NCBI RefSeq assembly: GCF_009193325.2 | Contig: NZ_CP059856.1 | Location: 1 to 64,000 of the forward strand | DNA length: 64,000 bases | Direction: 5' to 3' | Source: Bacteroides zhangwenhongii | GTDB lineage: Bacteria; Bacteroidota; Bacteroidia; Bacteroidales; Bacteroidaceae | Shown here: one piece after another, positions 47,447 through 56,470 of the stretch | Layout of the letters: each line of letters opens with the position of its first letter | Position numbering within the stretch: the stretch's first letter is position 1 | The notes under the pieces: generated by a model | What the model was told of the DNA's origin: nothing | Seen by the model: only the letters and a program-made list of their open reading frames with translations | The model's database searches: none | Program-made: the position numbers and the translations under genes

Positions 47447-47932
47447 TTATTCCACCCGGTACTTCTCCGGATCAAAAGCGTCTTTCTTCCTCCAGCCGTC
47501 AGACAGCGTGTCCTGAACATGCTTCATGGCTTTCGTGTAGAAATCGGTCAGTTCCTCCAGTGTGACGAACTCCCGATATTGGGGAACCTCATCCGTACCG
47601 AACTTGAATGTCACGGGAAGCGTAGCACCACCAGTCTGTACGGCCAGATCATACGCTGCCTTATAATTGAACTGGTTTTCACTTGACAGCCATACCGGCA
47701 TACCTTCATAGAGAAAACCGGAAAGTATCTCACGGTCAATTTGCTCATTATACCAGTCTGTAATGACGGACTTTATAGTATCCATGTGAGGTCTGCCGAC
47801 AAAGCTTTCCTCCATATAGGAAGCGGATCCGTCTTCACGTTCCTGCACATCCCAGCGGATGCGCCATCTGTTGCGTGCCGGGCTCACGCACTCGATCAGT
47901 CTTATCCCGGATGTTCCTTCTACCCGTTTCAT
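47447..47932 (-). CDS. DUF4376-like phage protein
   Basis: This 161-residue protein has a C-terminal half (FVTLEELTDFYTKAMKHVQDTLSDGWRKKDAF with preceding helices) resembling DUF4376-type proteins near phage tail fibres, and an N-terminal beta-rich part. It overlaps the reverse-transcriptase gene by four bases (ATGA), so it is translated with it. I considered it as a DGR accessory protein, but length and predicted mixed alpha/beta content do not fit Avd. A fibre-assembly role is possible but unproved. Confidence 0.55.
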   Translation of the reverse strand: MKRVEGTSGIRLIECVSPARNRWRIRWDVQEREDGSASYMEESFVGRPHMDTIKSVITDWYNEQIDREILSGFLYEGMPVWLSSENQFNYKAAYDLAVQTGGATLPVTFKFGTDEVPQYREFVTLEELTDFYTKAMKHVQDTLSDGWRKKDAFDPEKYRVE

Positions 47933-49233
47933 GTAAATATGTATTTAGTTCGACCTTTGCCGAAGGTTTCCGTCTTGATGGTGGTTTCGAACGGGAAGCC
48001 GTCCGGCATTTCCTTCACTTGCAAGAGGATGTTCTTCATCTCCTCGCTGTTGGTAAAGAACTTTTTCGGTTCGCCGTTCATCTCAATGGCCACGATACAG
48101 CGGTCCTCGCCCTGTTCGGTCTTGATGCCCGTCTCAAAGTCCTTCACAATAATCGGTAAGTTTACCAGTTCCCGGATGCTTACCACCACCCCGGGAAAAC
48201 GTTTCTTGCCGTCCTCCGGCTTGTAGGAAACGTTCAAGTCTTTAAATGATCTCATGTCTTTGCCTGTTAATTTTTTAAACAACGTATGACAGTCGGCGTG
48301 CTTGGCCATCCCGTAGAACGACGCTATCAGCTCACGCCTCCTCCTTCTCGATTTTACCTCGTGCATTTTTCGGGCGAACTTCTGCTTGATGCGCTTGCGA
48401 ATGCGGACATGGTCCGCACCGAAAGTCACATACCCCAGAAAGTCGATGCCCTCGCCCGGCGGGAACACGCGCTCGTTCCCCTTCACCAGGAGACCGGCAC
48501 ACTCCATGCGCCCGTGGACGGCATCACGAATCTTCCACAGTTCCGCTTTCGTTTTACCCAGTACGACGCCGTCATCACAATAGCGGTAGAAATGACGCAC
48601 GGCATACCTGTCCTTCAGATAATGGTCCAGATACACAGACAAAAGCAAATTGCCCAGCCCCTGCGAGCTGCGCAGGCCGATACTCAGACCTTCAGGCATC
48701 AGGCGGACAAAGCTCTCCAGCATGGTCACGAGCTTTGCGTCCTTGAACACCCGGCTGACGCAATACATCACAAAATCCTGCTTCACGCTCTCGTAGAATT
48801 TGGTGATGTCAAACTTGTAACAGTAACGCGTACCATCAGGGTCCTCGGCCATGTCACGGCGGACATACGCCAGGAGGTCGTGCATACCCCGTCTCTTGAT
48901 ACTGGCGGAGGTGGTACGGATGAAACGTTTCCGCAGATGGCGGTCCACCACCGCCATGATGGCATGCACGGCGATGCGGTCCTTCATCGGGATCACCTGG
49001 ATGCGGCGCAGCTTGCCGCCCTCGATGATCTCGCGTTCACGGTAGTCCTTCACGCGGAAAGTACCGGATGCGATCTGCGCGGCCAGCTCCTCCAACACCT
49101 CGGGCTTATGCGCGAGCAGATAGCCCCCCTGGCGGCTGCGTTTACGCTTGCTGCCGCGAAGGACCTGCCGGAAGGAAGCCTCCATGTTGGAAGGCTCCAC
49201 GATCTCCTCGATGATATACCCAACCCTGCGCAT
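47929..49233 (-). CDS. Diversity-generating retroelement reverse transcriptase
   Basis: This 434-residue reverse transcriptase copies TR RNA into adenine-mutagenised cDNA that replaces VR. RT motifs are IQVIPMKDRI (near 78), FDITKFYESV (motif A, Asp142), SIGLRSSQGLGNLLLS (the DGR-specific GxxxSQ at 186-191) and YRYCDDGVVLG (catalytic YCDD at 218-221), then the KGNERVFPPGEGIDFLGY thumb region. The GxxxSQ motif separates DGR RTs from group II intron and retron enzymes. Residues 330-434 form an extra C-terminal domain after VSYKPEDGKKRFPG, beta-rich by eye and without a family I recognise. It lies downstream of TR and VR, in the usual DGR order. Confidence 0.93.
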   Translation of the reverse strand: MRRVGYIIEEIVEPSNMEASFRQVLRGSKRKRSRQGGYLLAHKPEVLEELAAQIASGTFRVKDYREREIIEGGKLRRIQVIPMKDRIAVHAIMAVVDRHLRKRFIRTTSASIKRRGMHDLLAYVRRDMAEDPDGTRYCYKFDITKFYESVKQDFVMYCVSRVFKDAKLVTMLESFVRLMPEGLSIGLRSSQGLGNLLLSVYLDHYLKDRYAVRHFYRYCDDGVVLGKTKAELWKIRDAVHGRMECAGLLVKGNERVFPPGEGIDFLGYVTFGADHVRIRKRIKQKFARKMHEVKSRRRRRELIASFYGMAKHADCHTLFKKLTGKDMRSFKDLNVSYKPEDGKKRFPGVVVSIRELVNLPIIVKDFETGIKTEQGEDRCIVAIEMNGEPKKFFTNSEEMKNILLQVKEMPDGFPFETTIKTETFGKGRTKYIFT

Positions 49234-49448
49234 AAATTACTGTTTATTGCTTTTAATACGGGGCCTTCAATCCCCCGGGCCCGGCTTCTTCGAACCGTTT
49301 CCGGCCTACCAAACCCTACCCGACACTTTATTTTTCAGTTTTCCGGCCCTTGCGGACCGCTGTTACTGCGGCTTGCCCCCCTCGGCACCACGGTGGGGAC
49401 AAGTCCCCGGTGTTGTACGCCGATTAAAATTTCCTTTCGATTGTTGTT

Positions 49449-49559
49449 CAGACGAGAACCGATGTTCGTGTTCGTATTCGAGGAATCGTTGTTCGCATTC
49501 GACATCGAAACACCGCCATTCGGGTTCGCGTTGTTGTTGCCACGATAGACCACACGGCC
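49449..49559 (-). repeat. DGR template repeat (TR)
   Basis: This 111-base repeat reads leftward. It shares a 21-base 5' flank (49539-49559) and a 15-base 3' segment (49449-49463) with VR without a mismatch, and encodes AAC/AAT codons at exactly the VR codons that differ: AAC AAC AAC GCG AAC CCG AAT, then after a conserved 18-base framework AAT GCG AAC AAC, and later AAT, AAC, AAC. That makes eleven AAY codons, the ideal substrate for adenine mutagenesis. It lies between VR and the reverse transcriptase. Past its 3' end the strand is A-rich for a further 30 bases and then forms a GGGGAC/GTCCCC hairpin (49395-49408). Confidence 0.92.
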
Positions 49560-49585
49560 TATGGGGAGGCGCCACCTTTCAAATG

Positions 49586-49619
49586 CAAAAGTACTATTTT
49601 CAAATTATTATTTAACAAA
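49586..49619 (-). promoter_or_regulatory. Promoter of the TR RNA and reverse transcriptase
   Basis: On the minus strand TTTG (49619-49616) is followed after 22 bases by TACTTTTG (49593-49586), a Bacteroides -33/-7 pair slightly wider than usual. The start would fall near 49579, about 20 bases before TR. The TR RNA can thus be made independently of the tail-fibre transcript. Confidence 0.55.
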
Positions 49620-49654
49620 CAGATACAAAACCTGACGTCAAAAAATATTTTTCG

Positions 49655-49670
49655 ACGGGCTGACGCCCGT
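49655..49670 (-). terminator. Terminator after the diversified fibre gene
   Basis: ACGGGC/GCCCGT form a six-base stem with a four-base loop at 49655-49670. Reading leftward it is followed by CGAAAAATATTTTTT. It separates VR from the TR promoter. Confidence 0.55.
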
Positions 49671-49680
49671 AATGAACGGC

Positions 49681-49699
49681 GTTCCCCTGCTCGGGGAAC
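49681..49699. other. GC-rich hairpin downstream of VR
   Basis: GTTCCCC (49681-49687) pairs with GGGGAAC (49693-49699), and CGG/CCG outside extends it past one mismatch. DGRs often need a hairpin or cruciform just past VR for efficient retrohoming. This one lies about 120 bases past VR and about 50 past the intact-frame stop, further than in BPP-1. A closer candidate is GCCTT...AAGGC (49793-49797 / 49813-49817?), directly abutting VR. Confidence 0.4.
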
Positions 49700-49794
49700 A
49701 CCGGACGTTTTGTCGCTTCGCTCCCGCTTTGACGCTTTACGCGGCCGATCATGCAACCTCGCTTATCGCTTTAAACGCCACGGCGCTCGACGCC

Positions 49795-52700
49795 TTAACG
49801 AGCCGGCCGCGGAAGGCCAGACGAGAACCGATGCGTGTCGTATCGAGGAATCGCTCGCATCGACATCGAAACACCGCCACTCGGGTCGCGTGTGCTGCCA
49901 CGATAGACCACACGGCCGGAGGCAGTGGATATGTAGTAGATGTCGCAGTAATTTGTCGAGGAGGAACCCGAAACGGAACCCACCGGAATCACGTCCATAT
50001 ATTTGCCATGCGCCACGGCGGTAATCCAGATACCGGAGCTCACGGAACCCTTAACCAGGCGGGTACTGCCGTCAGGCATCCAGATGCGCCACTTCCCGGA
50101 ATTGCCCGTGTCATTAGGGAGGTCCACGCCGTCCATCATGTCATATTTATGACCATAGATGTCCTCGTAGCCAAGGCAGCAAATATTATTCACCTGCGTA
50201 ACCGTGGCCCCGCCGTAGTCATCCTTCTCACGGTACCACGCATACTGGTGGACGGAGTTTTCTATCAGGCTGTTCGTCACATTAGGGTTGATTGAGGAGG
50301 CTTCCTCGTAGCCGATCGTGTCCGTCATCCCGCGGCTGGCAGTACCACCCGTAGTACGGTTGTTCGTGTGAGAGCCCGCGCCGCATTGTTCCTGGCTGTC
50401 ACGACGACCGTACTTCGCGTAGAAAAGATTCGCGATGCGCGAGTGCATAAGGGCATCAATCTGCTGCATACCGCGCTGGACACTGTAATAGTGAAAATCA
50501 GCCCAGGTCATGCTCGCCGTAGTGCTCCCGCCGGTAATGCAGGCGCGAAGTTTGGAACCGACAACACTGCTGCCCACAACGGCACACAAGTGCTCGTCAT
50601 TAGGCACCCATTCGGGTTCCATATCCTCGATCCTGTCACTGTTAGAAAGGACAACCTTATCGAACTCTGCCGTGTTCAGAATGGAGAAGTGAAGAGCAGT
50701 GGCACCCTCCGGAACATCGGCAATCAGGTACATACCGGCCTCGAACTTGTTGCTCAAGGTAGGGACGACGATTGAACTGATGACCGTGCCGGAATCGTCT
50801 GTGAAAATGCTTCCGACAAGGCTTGTACCGGGAACGCTCGGGAAACGCACACGCTTGTAACCGTCCACGTTCACCTTGCATACCGAATACGTACTGTCAG
50901 TACTGTAGCTGTTCGAAAGCGTATCCTTTCCGCTCATGATCTTACGACCGGAAAGATAACCGCCACTCGTGCCCTTAATGTCGTCAAGCGTAAGGACGTC
51001 AGCATCCGGAACGGAAGGCATGTTATCCGAACCGTTACTGCTGTAACAGGAGTAATGCTTGCCGTTCAGGTAATCATTGATACCCTTGCTCCAGAAGAAG
51101 GGCTCGTACATCATCCAGTCACCTTCAGTGCCGTCCAGTCTGGCAGCCGTGCCGTCGGCGTACTTGTTGCTGTCCGTGTCGTCCAGCGGGTAGTAGGTCA
51201 TCTCACCGTCCAGGTTGTTCACCGTGGTATCAACGTTCGCCATGTTCACACCCCGCGTCGTCGCTTTTTTAGTCACTTTAGCAAGTACACGGTGACGCTG
51301 CTTCAGGATGGCGGAAATATGACCGCTCACCTCATACGCGTTGTCATACTTGTAGCCGGTACCGTTGTCAAGGTTGCTCACGTTCGCGTCATCCGATACC
51401 TCGTCGTCGAACTCGATCATCGTGTATTCCGGCTGCCGGATATTCAGTTCCGGGAAGTGCGCCTTCAGAGCGCTGTACGTATCGTCATCAATGTAGCGCG
51501 TGAGCTGTACCGTACCCACCAAAGCGCACGTGTCCGTAGTATTGCCATCGGAATCCACACCGCCCATCCCGACAAACTTATTCAGCCACGTACCGTCATC
51601 CTCGCGGTCAATACCGGTTACTCTGATACGTTCCACACCCGTGCAACGGCCCAGCAGGGTTTCCCAGTCAATACCTGGACAACTGTCAAAGATGAAGGTC
51701 TTCACCTTGCTGTAGCTTTCCAATGTCAGCCCGCCGGTGGTCAGTCTGCCCAGATATTCCAGACGGAGGCTGGTCAGTGTACCGGGAAGGTGGAGCAGCG
51801 TCACGGGAGAACCCTTGGCTAGCACCACGCTCTGCACCTGCGTACCGCGGGTCTCAAGTTCTTCCAGCTTGGTCTGCGCACTCAAATCCAGCTCGGTACT
51901 GGTACTTCCCCCGGTTTTCGCCTGTGCCTGGTTACGAAGGTTGAGTTTACGTAGCTGCTTGCAGTTGCCGATGTTCAACCACCAGCCGGTACTGCCGTTG
52001 CCGGAACTTTGAAGGTTCAGTTCGCGCAGCACGGTACATTTGCCCAGGTCGAAAGCGTTTTTCAGGTGGTCGGCGGCCCCGCTCATATCCAGCACCTTCA
52101 TACGGCTCGCGCCATAAACCCTCAAGGGATCGTTCACCGTATAGGCACCGGTGATGGAAAGGCTCGCAGCCGCATCTTTCTTGATGATGCCGGTATTCCC
52201 TATATTCGGACTGTTGTTCGTACCGTAGCCGAAAGCATAAACCTCGTTGGCCGTAATCTTCAGCACGTCGGGGGTGTCAGCAGCCGTACGTGCCAGATAG
52301 AGGTCGATGTTGTCACTGGTGAAATTGCTCGTGCCGTACTTGGCATCCAGAAGGGCGAAACGATTACGCACGAAATATTCACGGTGCGCACGGTTACTGC
52401 CCTGAAGGGCGTAGATGAACGGCCACACCTTGCCGTACATCTCCTGCGTGGCGGGCAGGATGTACTTCAGCTCGCTGCTCTTGTTATAGGCACGGTCGCA
52501 CCAGTTGCCCGCCTGCTCCACGTTCAGCATGTCCAGGACACGGCTGGTGGTAAGTACACCGCGAAGAGCCTGCGCCTGTGTCTTCAGGTCAGCGTCCAGG
52601 TTGGCCAGAACGAGGTTCCAAAGCCAGCTGTCACGGCCTTCAAAGGCATATTTCCCGGCCTCGGCATCATAAGTGTCGCGGTCGGTGGTGTAGTCATACA

Positions 52701-55700
52701 CCAGGAAACAGTCGTTGCGTTTTCCCATCTGGGTATCACCGTCGTAGTAGGTGATGTACCATATCAGGCCGTCCCACGTGCGCAGCATCATGTTCTTCGC
52801 ACGCTGGTCAACGGCAAGGAAATAGTCCGTCCAGAGGTAATACGTCAGCAGGAAAGCCTTGTCGAAATAGTCACTTATCTCGTCCCTGAACTTCTCGCTC
52901 TTAAAAGTGGAGAGGTCGGCGCTCGTCGCACCGTCCGGAACACACGAGCGTATCCATGCGTACAACCGTTTCACGGCCGTACGCTGCGACTCGTCAAGGC
53001 CCGCCCATTTCACATCATCCGGAACGTTGGTCTCGGCACCGGCATCAAACACCTCCTCCAGATGAGCGTCACTTGTGGTCTTGAAAAGGCACATGGCCTC
53101 GGTATTGTTCAGCATTTCCAGAGTGAGGGGACAGGCAGGATCGTAACCCTCCACGCCACTAAGGCCGAACAGGTCGCCGCTCTTGCTTTTCTCGTTGTTG
53201 AAGTTGTACTGCCCCACATAGTCGTTCTCGCCGTCCTCCGCAGCCGCCACAAACATGTCGATAGGCACACCGTCGATAGCGGTACGCACGGTGACCGCGT
53301 TCAAATCGCTGCCGCCCGTCTCGTACTGGTAACGCTGCGGAGGGGTGAGAAGCCCCATCTCCTTCAGCACGTCGTTGAACAGTTTGGCACCGCCTGTGTT
53401 CAGCGACATGGACGAGTCGGAATAATCACTCTTCAGACAGATCAGGTTCATGGCGATGCCACCGGGACGGACGGGATATTTCTTTTCCGCCTGCTCCTTG
53501 CCGCCAACGGTGAAGCTAAGGTTCGTGCCGCCCTTGCTGATATAGATACGGATGTTCTTGCTCGGATATTTCGTGGAACTGGTACCCTGAATACGGATAT
53601 AACAGTCACGAAGCACGAAGTCGTATTCGGATCCGAAAGGGGAGTAATAGAAGATATCAGCCGAAAAGTCCGTCTTCTTGTTGTTCTCGGCATACACGTC
53701 ATCGAGCTTGTTCTGGCGCACGATACGCAGCACCCCCTTACCCTTGGCACGCAGCTTGTCCATATCCACAGTGTCGGTATCACCCAGGATATCGTTCTCT
53801 TCGTACAGCGCGATCATCTCCTCACCGTCCACACTGTCCACCATCCGGTTCTCCAGTTCCTCGTCGTCACTCAACCGGCGGGTATAGATACGCACGCTCT
53901 TTACCTCCACGTCCGCCCCGGCGCTGTCAATGGTGATATATTTCGGATTGTCCTGGCGGAAGCTGAAGGCGTTGTCGTAGATGTCGGCACCGGTACGGTT
54001 GCCGTCCACATAAAGCTCCATCAGACGGCTCTCATTGCGGGTACCCACCATGAGGGCCACCTTGATCCACCGGTCTTCCACATAATTCGTGCCCAGCTTG
54101 ATCTCACGCTCCACCAGCTCGTCGTCCTCGTTGGTATAGGACACTTTCTCACCGGTCTTGAAACTCGCTTCCGAAGGGGTGATATAAAGCCCCTTGCCAC
54201 TGTCGAGACAGTCCACAACTGCGGTATCGCTGTCAGTGGGATTGCTTACCCGGAGGGTCAGTTCAATGGTCAGCCCCGTACTTTTCACATCGGTGGCAAA
54301 GGGCCGGTAGCCGATGACGGCTTTCGCACCGTTGGTCAGCTTCAGCGCCTCACCCGTCCAGCCGTTGCTGCTCCAGTCAAAACCCTCGAACGTGGTCTCC
54401 ACGCCGTTCGACTCCCATGTTCCGGGGTTACTCTCCCCGTTGCTGCGACCCGCCGCGTCAAGCTTGACCGCTAGGCCGTAGGTGGCCTCGCTGATATCGA
54501 TACCGCTCTCACCCACGTCGATGCGCAAAGTGTACCCGGTCGGACCGGCTTTCAGGACAAGCGTCTGCGTGCCTTCCTCGGTAAACCGGTTACTGTAGGT
54601 CATCATGCTGCGAGAAGCGCTCACGGTACTGCTCTTGACGCTGTTTTTCCAGAACTCCACTTCAGCGGGCACACGGTCGGGATCATAGGCCACCCAGTCG
54701 AAAGTGAGCTTCTCGTAGCGGCCGGCTTCAAGGACCGGCTCCAGATGCTCGTCCCGTCCGAGGACATGCCCGTCGGCATGAATGAGCTTCAAACCGATGA
54801 AGGGCGCGCCGGTTCCGGCCTTCAGCAGGTCGATATGGATGCTCTCGCTTTTCAGCGTGAGGTCGTCAGTTTCCATCTCGGCCACCAGCTGGGCGGTATG
54901 CCGCCCCACGGACAGGCCGGTCATGGAAACCTCGAAACTGCCGTTCGTCGTGCCGCTGCGGGTGACCGTATGCGCGTTCTGCTGTACACCGTCCACGTAC
55001 AGGCTGACGGTTTTCGTGCCGGTACCGCTCACGGCGTAGGGTATACTCGCGGAATCATAGGTACCGTAACCGCCGTTCTGGATGGTGGCCGCCAGGTTGT
55101 AACCGCAGGAAAGGGACAGGGTGACGCTCTTCACGCTCACGTACGCCTGCTTCTTCTGCGCCTTACCCGTGGTGGGATCGGTAGTCTCGGCAATGACGTA
55201 GATATCGCTCGTGCCCACCAGCAGGTATTTGGTCAGGTCAAGGGTATAGGTACCCTTGCTCACTTCCTTCAGCGAGGAGGAATAAGTGGTGGTCGTCCCG
55301 CGCTTCACCTGGATGGTGACGGTCGCTTTCTGTCCGGTACTGCTACCCTTGTCATCACCGCCGGCAACCTGGTGGTCATAGGTATAGGTAAGTTTCACCG
55401 CTCCGCCTTCCTTCACGGTTTTCTTGTCGGTCTCGGCAAGCAGCACGATCTTGGTGGTGGAGGACTCACCGCCGCCACCGCTGCCGGCCGGGATGTCAAC
55501 GCTCGCGATCTCCGCCCCGCTCTTGTTGGTCAGCGCAAGGCGGACACTGCTCTCGTCGTCGCTCACTTCCGCGCTCATGCCGAACACGGTACCGGCTTCC
55601 ACCTCCTGGAATTTGGCGGCGACGGTCTTGTTCTGGACGGGATTGGTACTGTCAGCATCCAGGCTCTCGTCCACTTCCAGCTTGTCGATGGTCAGATCCA

Positions 55701-56457
55701 CGTTGCCCTCGCTGTCGGGAACTTTCTTCTCGCCGTTCACCGTCAGGCTCTTCATCGTTCCGGCACCGCCGAAGTCCTCCCAGCTCGCCTCCTGCTCCCA
55801 GCTCGACAGACTTGTCCCCACGAACTGTTTGGTCTCCCATTTGCCCTGCGAGACTTCATAGGTGATGCAACGGCCCTTGTAACGGTATTTCTCATCCACG
55901 GCACCGATCGCGGAGGAAAGGACATAATAACCGCTCTCCAAAGGGACTTCCGCCGTCACATTATACGTGTTACCGCCACCACCCGTACCACCGGGAATAT
56001 CAACGGAGGCAATCTCCGTCCCGGTCTTCCCCAGCAGGGTGAGTTTCACCGTGTCGTTCTCCTCATCAGGGACGGCCGTCATGCCACCGACCAAACCGTC
56101 GTTCACACCGGCGGCGGCATCCTCCGCCTGTTTCGCAGCCGCGGATGCCGCTGCCGCGGCGGAATTTGCAGTTTCAGCAGCCTGATTGGCGGTACCGGCC
56201 GCATCAGACGCCATACCCGCAGCTTTATTCGCCAAAGCCGCAGCATTATCCGCTTTCGTGGCAGACGCATTCGCCGTGGCAGCGGCATCATCGGCCGGTT
56301 TACGCAAAAGGGTAAGCGGAGCACTCACCAGCTCACTGCCGCGAAGGGCGGGGAGACTTTTGATATTGTCAAGGGAGCTGACCTCCACAAGTTCATCAAC
56401 GCTCTGGCTCTCGGCCTTGATAGCGTTCAGGATCTCCTGTTTTTCCGCATTTGTCAT
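49795..56457 (-). CDS. Giant phage tail fibre, DGR target (frameshifted in VR)
   Basis: This 2220-residue protein is read to the stop at 49795. The N-terminus is an Ala/Asn heptad coiled coil (about 55-115). Repeated SVDIPGGTGGGG-type beta modules, Ig-like repeats and a LamG/concanavalin-like domain (about 660-880) follow. A CotH-like segment (YIRIQGTSSTKYPSKNIRIY, near 955) and a C-lectin-like end (NYCDIYYISTASGRVVYRG) complete it. In VR an 11-base net loss relative to TR shifts the frame, giving a short RDPSGG...LPRPAR tail. In the original frame the protein would end at 49749 as IGSRLAFRGRLVKASS...ISEVA, a normal DGR C-lectin end. It is the receptor-binding fibre by inference. Confidence 0.88.
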   Translation of the reverse strand: MTNAEKQEILNAIKAESQSVDELVEVSSLDNIKSLPALRGSELVSAPLTLLRKPADDAAATANASATKADNAAALANKAAGMASDAAGTANQAAETANSAAAAASAAAKQAEDAAAGVNDGLVGGMTAVPDEENDTVKLTLLGKTGTEIASVDIPGGTGGGGNTYNVTAEVPLESGYYVLSSAIGAVDEKYRYKGRCITYEVSQGKWETKQFVGTSLSSWEQEASWEDFGGAGTMKSLTVNGEKKVPDSEGNVDLTIDKLEVDESLDADSTNPVQNKTVAAKFQEVEAGTVFGMSAEVSDDESSVRLALTNKSGAEIASVDIPAGSGGGGESSTTKIVLLAETDKKTVKEGGAVKLTYTYDHQVAGGDDKGSSTGQKATVTIQVKRGTTTTYSSSLKEVSKGTYTLDLTKYLLVGTSDIYVIAETTDPTTGKAQKKQAYVSVKSVTLSLSCGYNLAATIQNGGYGTYDSASIPYAVSGTGTKTVSLYVDGVQQNAHTVTRSGTTNGSFEVSMTGLSVGRHTAQLVAEMETDDLTLKSESIHIDLLKAGTGAPFIGLKLIHADGHVLGRDEHLEPVLEAGRYEKLTFDWVAYDPDRVPAEVEFWKNSVKSSTVSASRSMMTYSNRFTEEGTQTLVLKAGPTGYTLRIDVGESGIDISEATYGLAVKLDAAGRSNGESNPGTWESNGVETTFEGFDWSSNGWTGEALKLTNGAKAVIGYRPFATDVKSTGLTIELTLRVSNPTDSDTAVVDCLDSGKGLYITPSEASFKTGEKVSYTNEDDELVEREIKLGTNYVEDRWIKVALMVGTRNESRLMELYVDGNRTGADIYDNAFSFRQDNPKYITIDSAGADVEVKSVRIYTRRLSDDEELENRMVDSVDGEEMIALYEENDILGDTDTVDMDKLRAKGKGVLRIVRQNKLDDVYAENNKKTDFSADIFYYSPFGSEYDFVLRDCYIRIQGTSSTKYPSKNIRIYISKGGTNLSFTVGGKEQAEKKYPVRPGGIAMNLICLKSDYSDSSMSLNTGGAKLFNDVLKEMGLLTPPQRYQYETGGSDLNAVTVRTAIDGVPIDMFVAAAEDGENDYVGQYNFNNEKSKSGDLFGLSGVEGYDPACPLTLEMLNNTEAMCLFKTTSDAHLEEVFDAGAETNVPDDVKWAGLDESQRTAVKRLYAWIRSCVPDGATSADLSTFKSEKFRDEISDYFDKAFLLTYYLWTDYFLAVDQRAKNMMLRTWDGLIWYITYYDGDTQMGKRNDCFLVYDYTTDRDTYDAEAGKYAFEGRDSWLWNLVLANLDADLKTQAQALRGVLTTSRVLDMLNVEQAGNWCDRAYNKSSELKYILPATQEMYGKVWPFIYALQGSNRAHREYFVRNRFALLDAKYGTSNFTSDNIDLYLARTAADTPDVLKITANEVYAFGYGTNNSPNIGNTGIIKKDAAASLSITGAYTVNDPLRVYGASRMKVLDMSGAADHLKNAFDLGKCTVLRELNLQSSGNGSTGWWLNIGNCKQLRKLNLRNQAQAKTGGSTSTELDLSAQTKLEELETRGTQVQSVVLAKGSPVTLLHLPGTLTSLRLEYLGRLTTGGLTLESYSKVKTFIFDSCPGIDWETLLGRCTGVERIRVTGIDREDDGTWLNKFVGMGGVDSDGNTTDTCALVGTVQLTRYIDDDTYSALKAHFPELNIRQPEYTMIEFDDEVSDDANVSNLDNGTGYKYDNAYEVSGHISAILKQRHRVLAKVTKKATTRGVNMANVDTTVNNLDGEMTYYPLDDTDSNKYADGTAARLDGTEGDWMMYEPFFWSKGINDYLNGKHYSCYSSNGSDNMPSVPDADVLTLDDIKGTSGGYLSGRKIMSGKDTLSNSYSTDSTYSVCKVNVDGYKRVRFPSVPGTSLVGSIFTDDSGTVISSIVVPTLSNKFEAGMYLIADVPEGATALHFSILNTAEFDKVVLSNSDRIEDMEPEWVPNDEHLCAVVGSSVVGSKLRACITGGSTTASMTWADFHYYSVQRGMQQIDALMHSRIANLFYAKYGRRDSQEQCGAGSHTNNRTTGGTASRGMTDTIGYEEASSINPNVTNSLIENSVHQYAWYREKDDYGGATVTQVNNICCLGYEDIYGHKYDMMDGVDLPNDTGNSGKWRIWMPDGSTRLVKGSVSSGIWITAVAHGKYMDVIPVGSVSGSSSTNYCDIYYISTASGRVVYRGSTRDPSGGVSMSMRAIPRYDTHRFSSGLPRPAR
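49818..49917 (-). repeat. DGR variable repeat (VR) of the tail-fibre gene
   Basis: This 100-base segment is at the 3' end of the fibre gene. Its outer 21 and 15 bases equal those of TR, and the GGCGGTGTTTCGATGTCG and GATTCCTCG frameworks are unchanged. Every AAY codon of TR is altered: AAC to AGC, AAT to AGT, AAC to AC (four times), AAT to AT (twice), AACAAC to AGC, and AAC to C. The net loss is 11 bases. All changes touch AAY codons; one C is lost in the AACAAC pair. The 15-base shared 3' end is the initiation-of-mutagenic-homology equivalent. Confidence 0.9.
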
Positions 56458-56470
56458 GGCTAATCCTCCA

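Noticed and set aside
47447..47932. DGR accessory protein Avd
   Set aside because: The protein is too long, is not a simple four-helix bundle by pattern, and resembles DUF4376 proteins instead.
52009..56463. Long open frames on the plus strand opposite the tail-fibre gene (821 and 572 codons)
   Set aside because: They are shadows caused by the codon bias and GC content of the leftward gene; their amino-acid composition is unlike real proteins and no ribosome sites support them.
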